Shown here piece by piece: positions 1 through 5,103 of a DNA stretch of 5,103 bases. Location of the stretch: contig CAZDCF010000065.1 of NCBI GenBank assembly GCA_964503895.1, forward strand, positions 1 through 5,103, written 5' to 3'. The notes beneath the pieces were generated by a model. That model was not told the origin of the DNA and searched no databases. It was given only the letters and a program-made list of their open reading frames with translations. A program made the translations under genes and the position numbers. The DNA comes from Nitronereus sp964503895. Its GTDB lineage: Bacteria > Nitrospirota > Nitrospiria > Nitrospirales > UBA8639. The first letter of the stretch is position 1; each line of letters opens with the position of its first letter.

Positions 1-376
1 AATACACCATGGCCGTAATATCTTGGTCAATATGCGGTTGTCGTTGGCCAATATTGAGATGATAGTTTTTGTTAGTGATCCCTTGAAATACGGCGGGCTG
101 ATTATCAAAAAAAGGATGCAGGGGTCTGCCCCAGTATTTGCTAATGGTCTCAAAGAGTGTTTTAGTCTCTAAATTGACAGAGGCTCGAACGCCTGGAAAG
201 TTTCCAACGATTTCAAACCGATCGGTATAGGGTAATTCCAAAGCAAGCTGTAGGATCTTTTCTGGAAACTGGTAGAAGTGATCTGCGATGACGACTTTGT
301 GATTACCTCGTCCCACCTGTTCACTTGTTACCTTGCAATGTGGATTAATAGTTAACGTTTCTTGGGGTACATGCAT
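1..376 (-). CDS. DUF6445-like protein, probable 2OG-Fe(II) oxygenase fold (partial, C-terminus beyond window)
   Basis: An open frame runs from ATG at 376-374 to the window edge: 125 codons with no stop, so the C-terminal part is missing. The visible order is a short N-terminal strand region, VVIADHFYQFPEKI (28-41) followed by a helix ending LALELPY, then GNFPGVRASV (58-67), and finally QPHIDQDITAMVY (113-125). The 'D-F/H-F-Y-x-x-P' opening, the 'PGxRA' element and the 'PHxD' motif in this order resemble DUF6445 proteins, whose fold is that of 2-oxoglutarate/Fe(II) dioxygenases. H115 and D117 would be the first two metal ligands; the distal His and the Arg for 2OG lie outside the window. The start has only a weak Shine-Dalgarno (AGAGAG at 384-389, 7 bases away). 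A TAG lies in frame upstream with no ATG, GTG or TTG between, so the start is fairly secure. Substrate unknown. The family match is from memory of motifs, not from a search. Confidence 0.6.
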   Translation of the reverse strand, partial: MHVPQETLTINPHCKVTSEQVGRGNHKVVIADHFYQFPEKILQLALELPYTDRFEIVGNFPGVRASVNLETKTLFETISKYWGRPLHPFFDNQPAVFQGITNKNYHLNIGQRQPHIDQDITAMVY

Positions 377-735
377 AATGAGGCTCTCTAAAGATGATGT
401 AAACAGGGCATGGTGCGCTTTCTAGGCTACCTTCGTCAATTCGGGTTTTTACCGGTGTAAATGCTGGCTGGATATTTTTGGTAATCACCCAATAAAACAA
501 AATAAACTCTTTCTGCCAACTGTTTTTTCACTTGGGGAAGAAGGGACGGCTAGGTTTAAGATAATAGAGGGAATGAGAAAAGCGATCAGGGAGGCCATCG
601 TAAATAGTGCGCCTTGAAATCCTAGACCTTCTTCCTAGTCTGTTGATGAGGGAGCACTCGAATAGATTGTCCAAAATGGTTGGGAGCCAAAAGAAAAAAT
701 TGAGGACAAATTCCCACTGAGCAAAGCTGGAACGA
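377..735. other. 359-base region without a convincing gene; possible remnant of a small gene
   Basis: No reading frame here reaches the length or quality of the neighbours. On the minus strand there are two short overlapping frames. One is an ATG frame at 598-485 (37 codons, hydrophobic start MASLIAFLIPSIILNLA). The other is a GTG frame at 531-436 (31 codons, composition like real protein, for example AERVYFVLLGDYQKYP). They overlap by 47 bases in different phases, and removal of one C from the CCCC at 533-536 would join them. A third minus-strand frame is open without ATG from about 734 to 532. An oligo-T run (minus strand, 691-699) lies about 40 bases past the stop of the upstream gene, but no GC-rich stem precedes it, so I do not call a terminator. 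No promoter is clear for the gene that begins at 376. Confidence 0.4.
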
Positions 736-1272
736 TTAATGTGAGTGATCGGAAGCTAAGTCTAAAAACTTTGGGGCAAGGATGCGACTTTGAATCATGA
801 GGAATCCCCGTGCCCCATGTTCTCGGTAATTCAGACTGGCTTCTGTTTCGTTTCCCCGCCAGGTATTTTCTTGTGTTAAGCCACGAAGCATTGAGCCCGG
901 TCTTCGCTTTACTTTGCCATATTGATTGGTGAGGTATTGCATGATCGCCTGATGGGTTTCTTCGCCTTGATACCGAATCATGACTCTAGCGAATTTGCCA
1001 TCGATAGACAGCAAACGAAAAGACTCGACCTTAGTATCCGCGAATTTAAAGGAATTATTTGTAAATTGATAGGTTTGAATTCGGCCATCTAGATCTATAA
1101 GAGATAGTCTTTTCATGTTGTGAAGGGGAGCACCCCATTTGATGTCCGCAAAGCCTTGAGGGTCATTTGAAATCGGGCTAACAGCGAATGTTACTGATGT
1201 GGAAAACAAGACCAGCAGGAGTGTATTGCCAAATATAGATAAAAACCGTTGGAGTTTATTTATGCTGCACAT
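736..1272 (-). CDS. exported protein of unknown function (178 aa)
   Basis: I do not recognise a named family. The protein starts with a Sec-type signal peptide: K6 and R9, a hydrophobic core from about 10 to 25 with LLLVLF, and a likely cleavage after SVTFA (A30|V31). Cys2 precedes the hydrophobic core, so it is not a lipobox cysteine and this is not a lipoprotein. The mature part has about 148 residues. It begins with GFADIKWGAPL (40-50), continues through alternating strands (YQF, FRLLSIDGKFARVMIRY), a helix HQAIMQYLTNQYGK (107-120), and ends with NTWRG..TEASLNYREHGARGFLMIQS (136-162). The 'GFxxIxWG' opening and the 'W-x-G-x-x-T-x-A-x-L-x-Y...G-x-L-x-I' ending recur in many small bacterial periplasmic proteins of unknown function; that comparison is from memory. 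ATG at 1272 is chosen because it gives a complete signal peptide; no Shine-Dalgarno is evident. It lies 124 bases after lpxC in the same direction and could be co-transcribed with it. Probable location: periplasm or outer envelope. Confidence 0.72.
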   Translation of the reverse strand: MCSINKLQRFLSIFGNTLLLVLFSTSVTFAVSPISNDPQGFADIKWGAPLHNMKRLSLIDLDGRIQTYQFTNNSFKFADTKVESFRLLSIDGKFARVMIRYQGEETHQAIMQYLTNQYGKVKRRPGSMLRGLTQENTWRGNETEASLNYREHGARGFLMIQSRILAPKFLDLASDHSH

Positions 1273-1396
1273 TGTCTGAACGATATCATGCAGTTGGTTT
1301 TATGCACAACGCTATACGTGTCAGGGGCAGAGTCCGCATCTCGGAAGAAGTGGTAACGATAAGTGTGTGAGTTTGATGCCGTTGAGTGCCGGATCG

Positions 1397-2350
1397 TTAT
1401 GCGGCGGAACTGGCGGACAGAGGAACTGCGTGGCAGGTTTTCTTCCCGTTCGAAGAACCGTCGGTAAACTTTGATAATTCAGTATGTTGGGATCCCACAA
1501 GAATCCATGTATCCGGATTGTCAAGAATCATTTGAACTAATTGGTTATGTAAGAAGTGGCCGGAACGATCAGCGAAAATATGCCCAATGATGGGTAAGCC
1601 TAATAATGCCAAATCGCCAATGAGGTCTAATACCTTATGACGAACACACTCATCAGGGAAGCGAAGCCCTTGTTCATTGAGGACTCCAGATTCTGAAAAA
1701 ATAATGGTGTTGTCAAGCGATCCGCCTTGACCAAGTCCTCTAGCCCATAACGCTTCGATCTCCTGTGAAAAAGCAAATGTCCGGGCTTTAGCGATGGTAT
1801 GTTGGAAAGCTTTCGGCGACCAATCGTATTCAATCGTCTGTTGTTGGATCATGACATGGTCATAATTAACGGAATAGGTAATTTTGGGTGTAGCCGAAGG
1901 GAAAATGGAAATTCCACGACAATGATCGCCTACGTGCAATGGTTTGATGATTTTAAGGTAAGTCCGAGGACGTTCTTGAGCGGTAATTCCTGCGGCATGG
2001 ATCATTTTGACAAATGGCGCGGCACTTCCATCCATGGCTGGAATTTCTTCTGAGTTGATATCGATGTAGGTATTATCGATATGCATACCCCAAAGTGCTG
2101 AGAGAATGTGCTCTGTTGTCTGAATTTGAAATCCGTTGGATCCAATCGTGGTACAGAGTTCGGTGGGACGGAGGTTGCGGATAGAGGCTTGACAAGATTC
2201 CACGTGCCCATTGGTCTTCCTTCTAAAGACGATTCCTGAGTCCAGGGACGCCGGTGAAAGGGTCATTTTAGACGCTTTACCGGAATGCAACCCAATTCCT
2301 TCCAGCGAAATTTTCTGCTTTAGAGTCCTCTGCACAGGCGTCACATCCAT
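1397..2350 (-). CDS. lpxC: UDP-3-O-acyl-N-acetylglucosamine deacetylase LpxC
   Basis: LpxC is a cytosolic zinc amidase that removes the acetyl group from UDP-3-O-acyl-GlcNAc, the committed step of lipid A (endotoxin) synthesis. The 317-residue chain is full length (E. coli has 305). All expected signatures are present: GIGLHSGK (18-25), TTEHILSALWG with E80 and zinc ligand H81, IPAMDGSAAPFV (103-114), KARTFAF with T191, HKVLDLIGD with zinc ligands H238 and D242 plus K239 and D246, and SGHFLHN with the general-acid H265. From residue 191 onward the numbering equals that of E. coli. The C-terminus carries an extra tail of about a dozen residues ending LSASSAA. The ATG at 2350 adds only a few residues before the QRTLK that opens the E. 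coli protein. Its Shine-Dalgarno is poor, and the better AGGTGA at 2372-2377 is 21 bases away. A TGA lies in frame upstream, so no longer ATG start exists. It has its own AT-rich leader and does not sit in the usual fts or lpx clusters here. Confidence 0.97.
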   Translation of the reverse strand: MDVTPVQRTLKQKISLEGIGLHSGKASKMTLSPASLDSGIVFRRKTNGHVESCQASIRNLRPTELCTTIGSNGFQIQTTEHILSALWGMHIDNTYIDINSEEIPAMDGSAAPFVKMIHAAGITAQERPRTYLKIIKPLHVGDHCRGISIFPSATPKITYSVNYDHVMIQQQTIEYDWSPKAFQHTIAKARTFAFSQEIEALWARGLGQGGSLDNTIIFSESGVLNEQGLRFPDECVRHKVLDLIGDLALLGLPIIGHIFADRSGHFLHNQLVQMILDNPDTWILVGSQHTELSKFTDGSSNGKKTCHAVPLSASSAA

Positions 2351-2377
2351 ATCCAGATTAAATTTCAGACTTCACCT

Positions 2378-2385
2378 ATAATATA
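2378..2385 (-). promoter_or_regulatory. possible -10 region for lpxC
   Basis: On the minus strand the sequence reads TATATTAT, giving two overlapping -10-like hexamers (TATATT and TATTAT). It lies 28 bases upstream of the lpxC ATG, inside an AT-rich leader. No convincing -35 hexamer sits 16 to 18 bases further up, so this is weak. Other TATAAA-like sites occur in the same leader. If used, the untranslated leader would be about 20 bases and would begin near the AGGTGA. Confidence 0.25.
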
Positions 2386-2468
2386 CGCAAAATACAGGCC
2401 AAAAATTCTTTCTAATAAAAATTTATAAGTTGTTGAAATATTTAATAATTAAAAACATCTCTTTTTGA

Positions 2469-2489
2469 TATTGATGTGAAAAATCAATA
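2469..2489. repeat. 7-base inverted repeat upstream of lpxC
   Basis: The plus strand reads TATTGAT, a 7-base spacer GTGAAAA, then ATCAATA: a perfect dyad with 7-base arms. It lies about 120 bases upstream of the lpxC start and about 40 bases past the stop of the 110-residue gene. AT-rich dyads of this size can be regulator operators or weak hairpins. No T-run typical of an intrinsic terminator follows in the minus-strand direction. The role is unknown; chance occurrence in AT-rich DNA is possible. Confidence 0.35.
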
Positions 2490-2530
2490 GGGTGTTACAA
2501 AAATAGCACACTCTGGTGAATCCTACGCCG

Positions 2531-2863
2531 TCATGATGAGGTTAAAAAGGGTTGCTTTAGGTACCGTTGGTCCTCAGGAATCTCGTCTGAATTTTGTGAA
2601 CGTAGGATTCCAGCAATGATCCCCCGATGTTTTCTATTGAGCCCTGATTCTACGACTGCTTCTTGAAAGAGTTTCCATTTACTCGTTGGGTCAGCCGTGA
2701 TCTGATGCTGTTCCTCAGGGGTGTGTTGTTGGAATCGCGTGGCCAGACAGGACAGGGCTTTTTCAACGCTGTGATAGGGTGGGGCTAGTTGTAATCGCTG
2801 ATAAAACGATTCCAAGCTTTGACGAAATTCCGCGACCAATTTTTGGACATCAGGAGAAAGCAT
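2531..2863 (-). CDS. hypothetical soluble protein (110 aa)
   Basis: I do not recognise this protein. It has no signal peptide and no membrane segment, and looks largely helical. The likely helices are PDVQKLVAEFRQSLESFYQRL (4-24), SVEKALSCLATRFQQ (32-46), TPEEQHQI (48-55), and WKLFQEAVVESGLNRKHRGIIAGILR (63-88). A polar tail with EDQRYLKQPFLTSS follows. The single Cys and the lack of conserved His/Asp/Cys clusters give no hint of an enzyme, so a small structural or protein-binding role is possible but unproven. The gene is supported by a good start: ATG at 2863 with AAGGG at 2872-2876, 8 bases upstream, and an extended -10 promoter just before it. It lies between ktrA and lpxC with gaps of 215 and 180 bases, so it appears to be transcribed alone. 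It ends ACC TCA TCA TGA with no frameshift sign. Confidence 0.7.
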   Translation of the reverse strand: MLSPDVQKLVAEFRQSLESFYQRLQLAPPYHSVEKALSCLATRFQQHTPEEQHQITADPTSKWKLFQEAVVESGLNRKHRGIIAGILRSQNSDEIPEDQRYLKQPFLTSS

Positions 2864-2892
2864 AAAGCTGTCCCTTCATGGAAACAAGGCAG

Positions 2893-2901
2893 AGTATAGC
2901 A
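2893..2901 (-). promoter_or_regulatory. extended -10 promoter for the 110-aa gene
   Basis: The minus strand reads TGCTATACT, that is, a TGn extension plus the near-consensus -10 hexamer TATACT, within TTTTGCTATACT. It lies 29 bases upstream of the ATG at 2863, which would give a short leader of about 20 to 25 bases containing the AAGGG ribosome site. No -35 hexamer resembling TTGACA is present at the right distance, which is normal for extended -10 promoters of the sigma-70 type. It implies that the 110-residue gene does not depend on transcription from the nfeD-slipin-ktrA group. Confidence 0.55.
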
Positions 2902-3006
2902 AAATCGTAAGCTTTGTGCCTCTGTTTCCCTAAAAAACCGTAGGAATGTGGCTGGGATGATATTGGTGGCCTAGAAGGGGAGCGTAGATGTTAAGAATCG
3001 TATCCT

Positions 3007-3027
3007 AAGATTTTAATCTTTCGAAAG
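3007..3027. repeat. two adjoining short palindromes downstream of ktrA
   Basis: AAGATT-TT-AATCTT (3007-3020) overlaps CTTTCGAAAG (3018-3027), a perfect 10-base palindrome. They lie 52 to 72 bases past the ktrA stop. The stems are AT-rich and have no following T-run in the minus-strand direction, so they are not a classical terminator. They might end or stabilise the ktrA transcript, or be a chance feature. No other terminator is visible in the 215-base gap. Confidence 0.25.
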
Positions 3028-3078
3028 TACACAAGTCATGAGTTGGGGTTCCGGAGGAGAGAAAAAGAAGCGAGTTGT

Positions 3079-3768
3079 TCATTCCGCGCTGCTAAAGGAG
3101 TCCAGGTCGTTTTCTTTTCCTATCATCACTAAAACATCACCTTTTTCGATAAGATCGCTCGGAGAGGGAGTAAAATTAAAAGACTCCTCTTCCATTAATC
3201 GCCCCTTTACCATCCTTTTGACTTGTTTTTTTATACCAATCACATTGAGGTTATGTTGTTCGTGGATTTTGGATTCTTTAATGGTGAGTCCGGAGTATCG
3301 ATCCGGTACCGCTATTTCTTCAATGCTGTATCCCGGCGACAGCTCCAAATACTCCAAGACCTTGGGCGATATTAGACGATGGGCCAGTCGAATTGCCGCA
3401 TCCCGTTCAGGATAGATTACTTCCGACACACCAAGGTTACTGAGAATTTTCCCGTGAGTATTAGTTACCGCTTTGGCGATAATGGATTTCACTCCCATTT
3501 CCGTGAGGGTTTGCACAATCAAAATACTTGCCTCAATATTTTCACCGATGGCAACCACCGCAATATCAACGTTTTGGGCGCTTACGGCTTTGAGTGCACC
3601 CTCATCTGTAGCGTTGCATTGAACCGCGAAAGTAGCAATGTCGCTGATAGCCTGGATTTTTGACTCTTCGCTATCAATGGCCAACACTTCGCAGCCTTTT
3701 TTAACTAACGATTCTGCTACGCTGTAGCCAAATCGACCTAAACCAATCACTGCAAATAATCGTTTCAT
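3079..3768 (-). CDS. ktrA: TrkA/KtrA family potassium uptake regulator (single RCK unit)
   Basis: This is a cytosolic gating subunit of Ktr/Trk-type K+ uptake systems. Rings of such proteins bind ATP/ADP or NAD(H) and open a TrkH/KtrB-type membrane subunit. The 229-residue chain has one RCK_N Rossmann domain (about 4-120) and one RCK_C domain (about 136-220), which is the KtrA plan (B. subtilis KtrA is 222 residues) rather than the doubled 458-residue E. coli TrkA. Visible motifs are AVIGLGRFG (6-14; G9, G11, G14, with R12 matching the phosphate-contacting Arg of KtrA), D32 at the end of the second strand for the ribose, CNATDEGAL (51-59), VVAIGENIEASIL (71-83), and YPERD with E121 matching the cation/nucleotide-site Glu of KtrA. 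The start is ATG at 3768 with AAGGA 5 bases upstream. It lies 42 bases after the slipin stop with no evident promoter, so it is probably in the same transcript. The partner channel gene is not in the window. Confidence 0.93.
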   Translation of the reverse strand: MKRLFAVIGLGRFGYSVAESLVKKGCEVLAIDSEESKIQAISDIATFAVQCNATDEGALKAVSAQNVDIAVVAIGENIEASILIVQTLTEMGVKSIIAKAVTNTHGKILSNLGVSEVIYPERDAAIRLAHRLISPKVLEYLELSPGYSIEEIAVPDRYSGLTIKESKIHEQHNLNVIGIKKQVKRMVKGRLMEEESFNFTPSPSDLIEKGDVLVMIGKENDLDSFSSAE

Positions 3769-3810
3769 GAGAATCCTTGAAAGTGAGAGTTAGAACTCAG
3801 GATATCGTAA

Positions 3811-4620
3811 TCAGCTCGGCGACACTTCCTTCTTAGGTGGTGGAGATTCCGAGGACTTCGTATCTTTCAGGAAAGGCGAAATTAGGTCAATGGGCACGGG
3901 AAAAAGAATCGTGGAATTTTTGTCCCCGCCGGCAACACTCATGATGGTCTCAATGTAGCGTAATTGGAGGGAAGCGGGATTTTGGCTTAAAATATTTGCT
4001 GCATCGGATAACCGTTGAGATGCCTGGAATTCCCCCTCAGCATGAATAATTTTGGAGCGACGTTCCCGTTCAGCTTCGGCCTGTCGAGCAATAGCTCGTT
4101 GCATTTCTTGTGGCAAGTCAACGTTTTTAACCTCAACAGCCGTCACTTTGATGCCCCAAGGTTCTGTGGCTAGGTCAATAATGCGTTGAAGCTCAGCGTT
4201 AATTTCGTCGCGCTTGGACAAGAGATGATCGAGTTCGCTTTGGCCGAGCACGCTTCGAAGGGTGGTTTGAGCAATCATTGATGTTGCGTAGTAATAGTCT
4301 TCCACATCAACGATAGCTTTTTCGGCGTTCACGACTCGGAAATAAATGACCGCATTGACTTTGACGGACACATTATCCTTGGTAATAACATCTTGGGGCG
4401 GAACATCCATGGTTACGGTTCGAAGGCTGACACGTAACAATTTGTCAATCAACGGAAGAATAATAACGATGCCGGGACCATTTTTCCCGACGATACCACT
4501 CGCCAGACGGCCGAACCGGAAAATCACAGCCCGCTCATATTCGCGGAGCACATACAATCCTTTTGCGATAATGATGAACAGGCCAGCGAGAATAATTAAT
4601 AATGAAAATGATGGTTCCAT
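3811..4620 (-). CDS. slipin (stomatin-like SPFH/band 7 protein)
   Basis: This is a membrane scaffold protein of the slipin group, forming large oligomers on the cytosolic face of lipid microdomains. The 269-residue chain has one N-terminal membrane segment (about 5-24). The SPFH domain begins at REYERAVIFRFGRL (26-39) and contains GPG (48-50), DVPPQDVITKDNVSVKVNAV (72-91) and TTLRSVLGQSELDHLL (119-134). WGIKVTAVEVKNVDLP follows (155-170). Next is the charged coiled-coil stretch RQAEAERERRSKIIHAEGE (179-197), then an Ala/Ser-rich helix and the hydrophobic STILFPVPIDLI (236-247). The last 20 residues are polar and Pro/Lys-rich. Length and motif order are typical for slipins. It starts one base after the nfeD stop (TGA-A-ATG) with AGAGGGG about 8 bases upstream, inside the nfeD 3' end, so the two are probably translationally coupled. 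In Pyrococcus the long NfeD protease cleaves the hydrophobic C-terminal region of the partner stomatin; the 236-247 segment here is the likely counterpart. Confidence 0.95.
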   Translation of the reverse strand: MEPSFSLLIILAGLFIIIAKGLYVLREYERAVIFRFGRLASGIVGKNGPGIVIILPLIDKLLRVSLRTVTMDVPPQDVITKDNVSVKVNAVIYFRVVNAEKAIVDVEDYYYATSMIAQTTLRSVLGQSELDHLLSKRDEINAELQRIIDLATEPWGIKVTAVEVKNVDLPQEMQRAIARQAEAERERRSKIIHAEGEFQASQRLSDAANILSQNPASLQLRYIETIMSVAGGDKNSTILFPVPIDLISPFLKDTKSSESPPPKKEVSPS

Positions 4621-4621
4621 T

Positions 4622-5103
4622 TCAAAGCCCCTCTTCTTGATGAAGAACAGGTTTCACATGAAGTTTCAGCCCTTCGATTTGCGTTACTTTGATTTTTTGT
4701 CCGACTGACACTGGAGAGGAACTTATGGCATCCCATAGTTCGCCATGGATAAAAATTTTCCCCTCGGGGGTTAGGTCCGTTTTTGCTTGTCCGATCGATC
4801 CTATCATACCTTCGCTACCTGTAGTGGTGCGTCCGTGTAGGGCCCTCATCCCAAATTTGACTACAAGAAAGGTAAAACCGAGGGCCAACGCTACCATCGG
4901 AAGAATCACGGACCAGGAAATTTGATAATACGGAAAGTCTTGATTCATTAGCATAAGGGACCCAAGAATCATGGCGGTGGTCCCTCCAATGGCCAGTAGC
5001 CCAAAGCTTGTTACTGTGGTTTCTAGGATCAACATGACAATTCCCAAGATAAACAGCAAGACCCCAGCATAGTTCACCGGGAGTGACTGTAGTGAATAAA
5101 ACG
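4622..5103 (-). CDS. nfeD: NfeD family protein, long (protease-linked) form, C-terminal part only
   Basis: The frame is open to the window edge: codons before the GTG at 5077 read F-Y-S-L-Q-S-L-P and continue without stop to 5101, so GTG 5077 is an internal Val and 159 residues of C-terminus are visible. The LPVNYAG junction followed by a membrane helix with an E (GIVMLILETT) is the usual join between the ClpP-like serine protease (signal peptide peptidase A-like) domain and the membrane part in long NfeD proteins. Three hydrophobic segments are seen: AGVLLFILGIVMLILE, FGLLAIGGTTAMILGSLMLM and VILPMVALALGFTFLVV. A C-terminal OB-fold follows, with GSIGQAKTDLTPEGKIFIHGELWDA in two stretches and SVGQKIKVTQIEGLKLHVKP, ending at TGA 4622. 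The expected catalytic Ser/Lys pair would lie outside the window. It is the operon partner of the slipin directly downstream. Known members are membrane proteins; the long form can cleave stomatin-type partners. Confidence 0.9.
   Translation of the reverse strand, partial: FYSLQSLPVNYAGVLLFILGIVMLILETTVTSFGLLAIGGTTAMILGSLMLMNQDFPYYQISWSVILPMVALALGFTFLVVKFGMRALHGRTTTGSEGMIGSIGQAKTDLTPEGKIFIHGELWDAISSSPVSVGQKIKVTQIEGLKLHVKPVLHQEEGL

Noticed and set aside
571..615. Plus-strand 14-codon frame with GAGGGA just before its ATG (573)
   Set aside because: Too short and without any supporting context or similarity; a ribosome-site-like hexamer alone is expected by chance.
689..735. Oligo-T run on the minus strand as a terminator for the exported protein gene
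   Set aside because: No GC-rich inverted repeat directly precedes the T-run; only a few scattered base pairs could form.
1799..2053. Plus-strand frame inside lpxC, and similar antisense or out-of-phase frames at 1321-1524, 1627-1833, 2002-2211, 3379-3663, 4346-4708 and 4689-4925
   Set aside because: All overlap genes with strong family matches in other frames and show no domain of their own.
3038..3415. Plus-strand frame preceded by GGAGGAG-like purines
   Set aside because: It overlaps ktrA in antisense, the purine run lies inside the frame after its ATG at 3038, and the protein has no recognisable motif.
3785..3800. Small GAGTT-CT-AACTC hairpin between slipin and ktrA
   Set aside because: A 5-base stem with a 2-base loop and no T-run is too weak for a terminator or attenuator and is likely chance.
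4622..5077. A complete 151-residue short-form NfeD starting at GTG 5077
   Set aside because: The frame is open to the window edge and the upstream codons fit the long-form junction; the GTG lacks a ribosome site, so the gene is called partial instead.
1..5103. tRNA, rRNA, CRISPR array, insertion sequence or phage attachment site
   Set aside because: I found no cloverleaf-like segment, no regularly spaced repeats, no transposase motifs and no terminal inverted repeats anywhere in the window.

Overview
The window is a stretch of chromosome from a diderm (Gram-negative) bacterium of moderate GC content. Every gene I can support lies on the minus strand. The lpxC gene (first committed step of lipid A synthesis) implies an LPS-bearing outer membrane. 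Phylum cannot be fixed from this sequence. Gene style and moderate GC would suit a Nitrospirota, Nitrospinota or deltaproteobacterial-type genome, but this is only an impression. I see no mobile element, CRISPR array, tRNA or rRNA.

Read in the direction of transcription (high to low coordinates), the window opens with a tight membrane cluster. First is the C-terminal part of a long-form NfeD protein, cut by the window edge. One base later comes a slipin/stomatin-type SPFH protein, and 42 bases after that a single-RCK KtrA/TrkA-type potassium-transport regulator. NfeD and slipin are a known conserved pair acting on membrane microdomains and stomatin turnover. The RCK gene behind them suggests a link between this module and a K+ channel or transporter whose membrane subunit is not in the window.

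A 215-base gap holds a good extended -10 promoter for a 110-residue soluble protein that I do not recognise. Next is a 180-base AT-rich leader with a small dyad, then a complete lpxC with every catalytic residue in place. After 124 bases comes a 178-residue exported protein of unknown function.

Below that is a 359-base region (377-735) without a convincing gene. It contains two short overlapping reading frames that could be a frameshifted small gene. The window ends in the N-terminal 125 residues of a DUF6445-like protein, probably with a 2-oxoglutarate/Fe(II)-oxygenase-type fold, whose HxD motif is just visible before the edge.

Most of this is ordinary housekeeping and envelope biology. The points most worth a second look are the slipin/NfeD/KtrA linkage, the truncated-looking NfeD start, the possible broken small gene, and the unnamed exported protein.
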